Origin: Flavobacteriaceae bacterium
GTDB taxonomy: Bacteria; Bacteroidota; Bacteroidia; Flavobacteriales; Flavobacteriaceae
Assembly (NCBI GenBank): GCA_014763515.1
Contig: JACXVH010000030.1
Location: forward strand, 1 to 15,640
Direction: 5' to 3'
DNA length: 15,640 bases
Position numbers and translations under genes: made by a program. Below, piece by piece: positions 15,596 through 15,640 of the stretch (position 1 is the stretch's first letter; every line of letters starts with the position of its first letter). The notes beneath the pieces were generated by a model that was given only the letters and a program-made list of their open reading frames with translations, was not told the origin of the DNA and made no database searches.

Positions 15596-15640
15596 GTGTA
15601 GATTAAAATCTAACCTATTAATAATAAGCGTATCGTCTTA

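Noticed and set aside
15618..15640. End of a convergent minus-strand gene (a frame reading RRYAYY then stop)
   Set aside because: Only six codons are visible and two other minus-strand frames are equally possible. The bidirectional terminator makes a convergent gene plausible but does not establish it.
1..15640. A defence system, CRISPR array, insertion sequence or prophage
   Set aside because: I found no spaced direct repeats, transposase or integrase motifs, terminal inverted repeats with target duplications, or phage proteins. All long frames are explained by the listed genes.

Overview
The window looks like a chromosomal segment of a member of the Flavobacteriaceae (Bacteroidota), probably Flavobacterium or a close relative. 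The DNA is AT-rich, gene starts are preceded by A-rich leaders instead of Shine-Dalgarno sequences, at least three sites match the Bacteroidota -7 promoter consensus TAnnTTTG, and the protein families are those expected of this group. These include a tandem set of SurA-like chaperones, a 929-residue AcnB and a small signal-peptide/TM protein with a PI-containing C-terminus.

Layout: (1) 1-1300: the 3' end of ffh (SRP GTPase), a strong terminator, then folD (one-carbon metabolism). (2) 1300-3064, minus strand: a 68-residue membrane-anchored small protein and prfC (release factor 3). These converge on folD across a 20-bp perfect inverted repeat that should terminate transcription both ways. (3) 3087-7403: a divergent promoter region, then a tightly packed operon of three periplasmic peptidyl-prolyl isomerase/chaperone genes (653, 282 and 449 residues) for outer-membrane protein biogenesis, closed by a terminator. 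(4) 7432-9523: a MoxR-family AAA+ ATPase and, 22 nt later, a very AT-rich integral-membrane acyltransferase (family 3). (5) 9706-14879: acnB, then acnA, each with its own terminator and a similar 5' leader. (6) 14909-15595: a Crp/Fnr-type regulator and its terminator.

The most notable observation is that two otherwise well-conserved housekeeping genes each lack about 90-100 nt inside a highly conserved stretch. In acnA the loss also shifts the frame: residues 1-583 are intact, about 30 residues are missing, and the rest continues in another frame. In prfC the loss is in frame: about 32-34 residues are missing, covering the start of domain II with its family-diagnostic motif. AcnB can cover for AcnA, and RF3 is dispensable in E. 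coli, so real gene decay is possible. Two similar-sized losses so close together could equally be assembly errors. The other genes look intact.

I see no CRISPR array, transposase, phage gene, RNA gene or defence system. The window is mainly housekeeping. The acyltransferase is the only gene that looks accessory.
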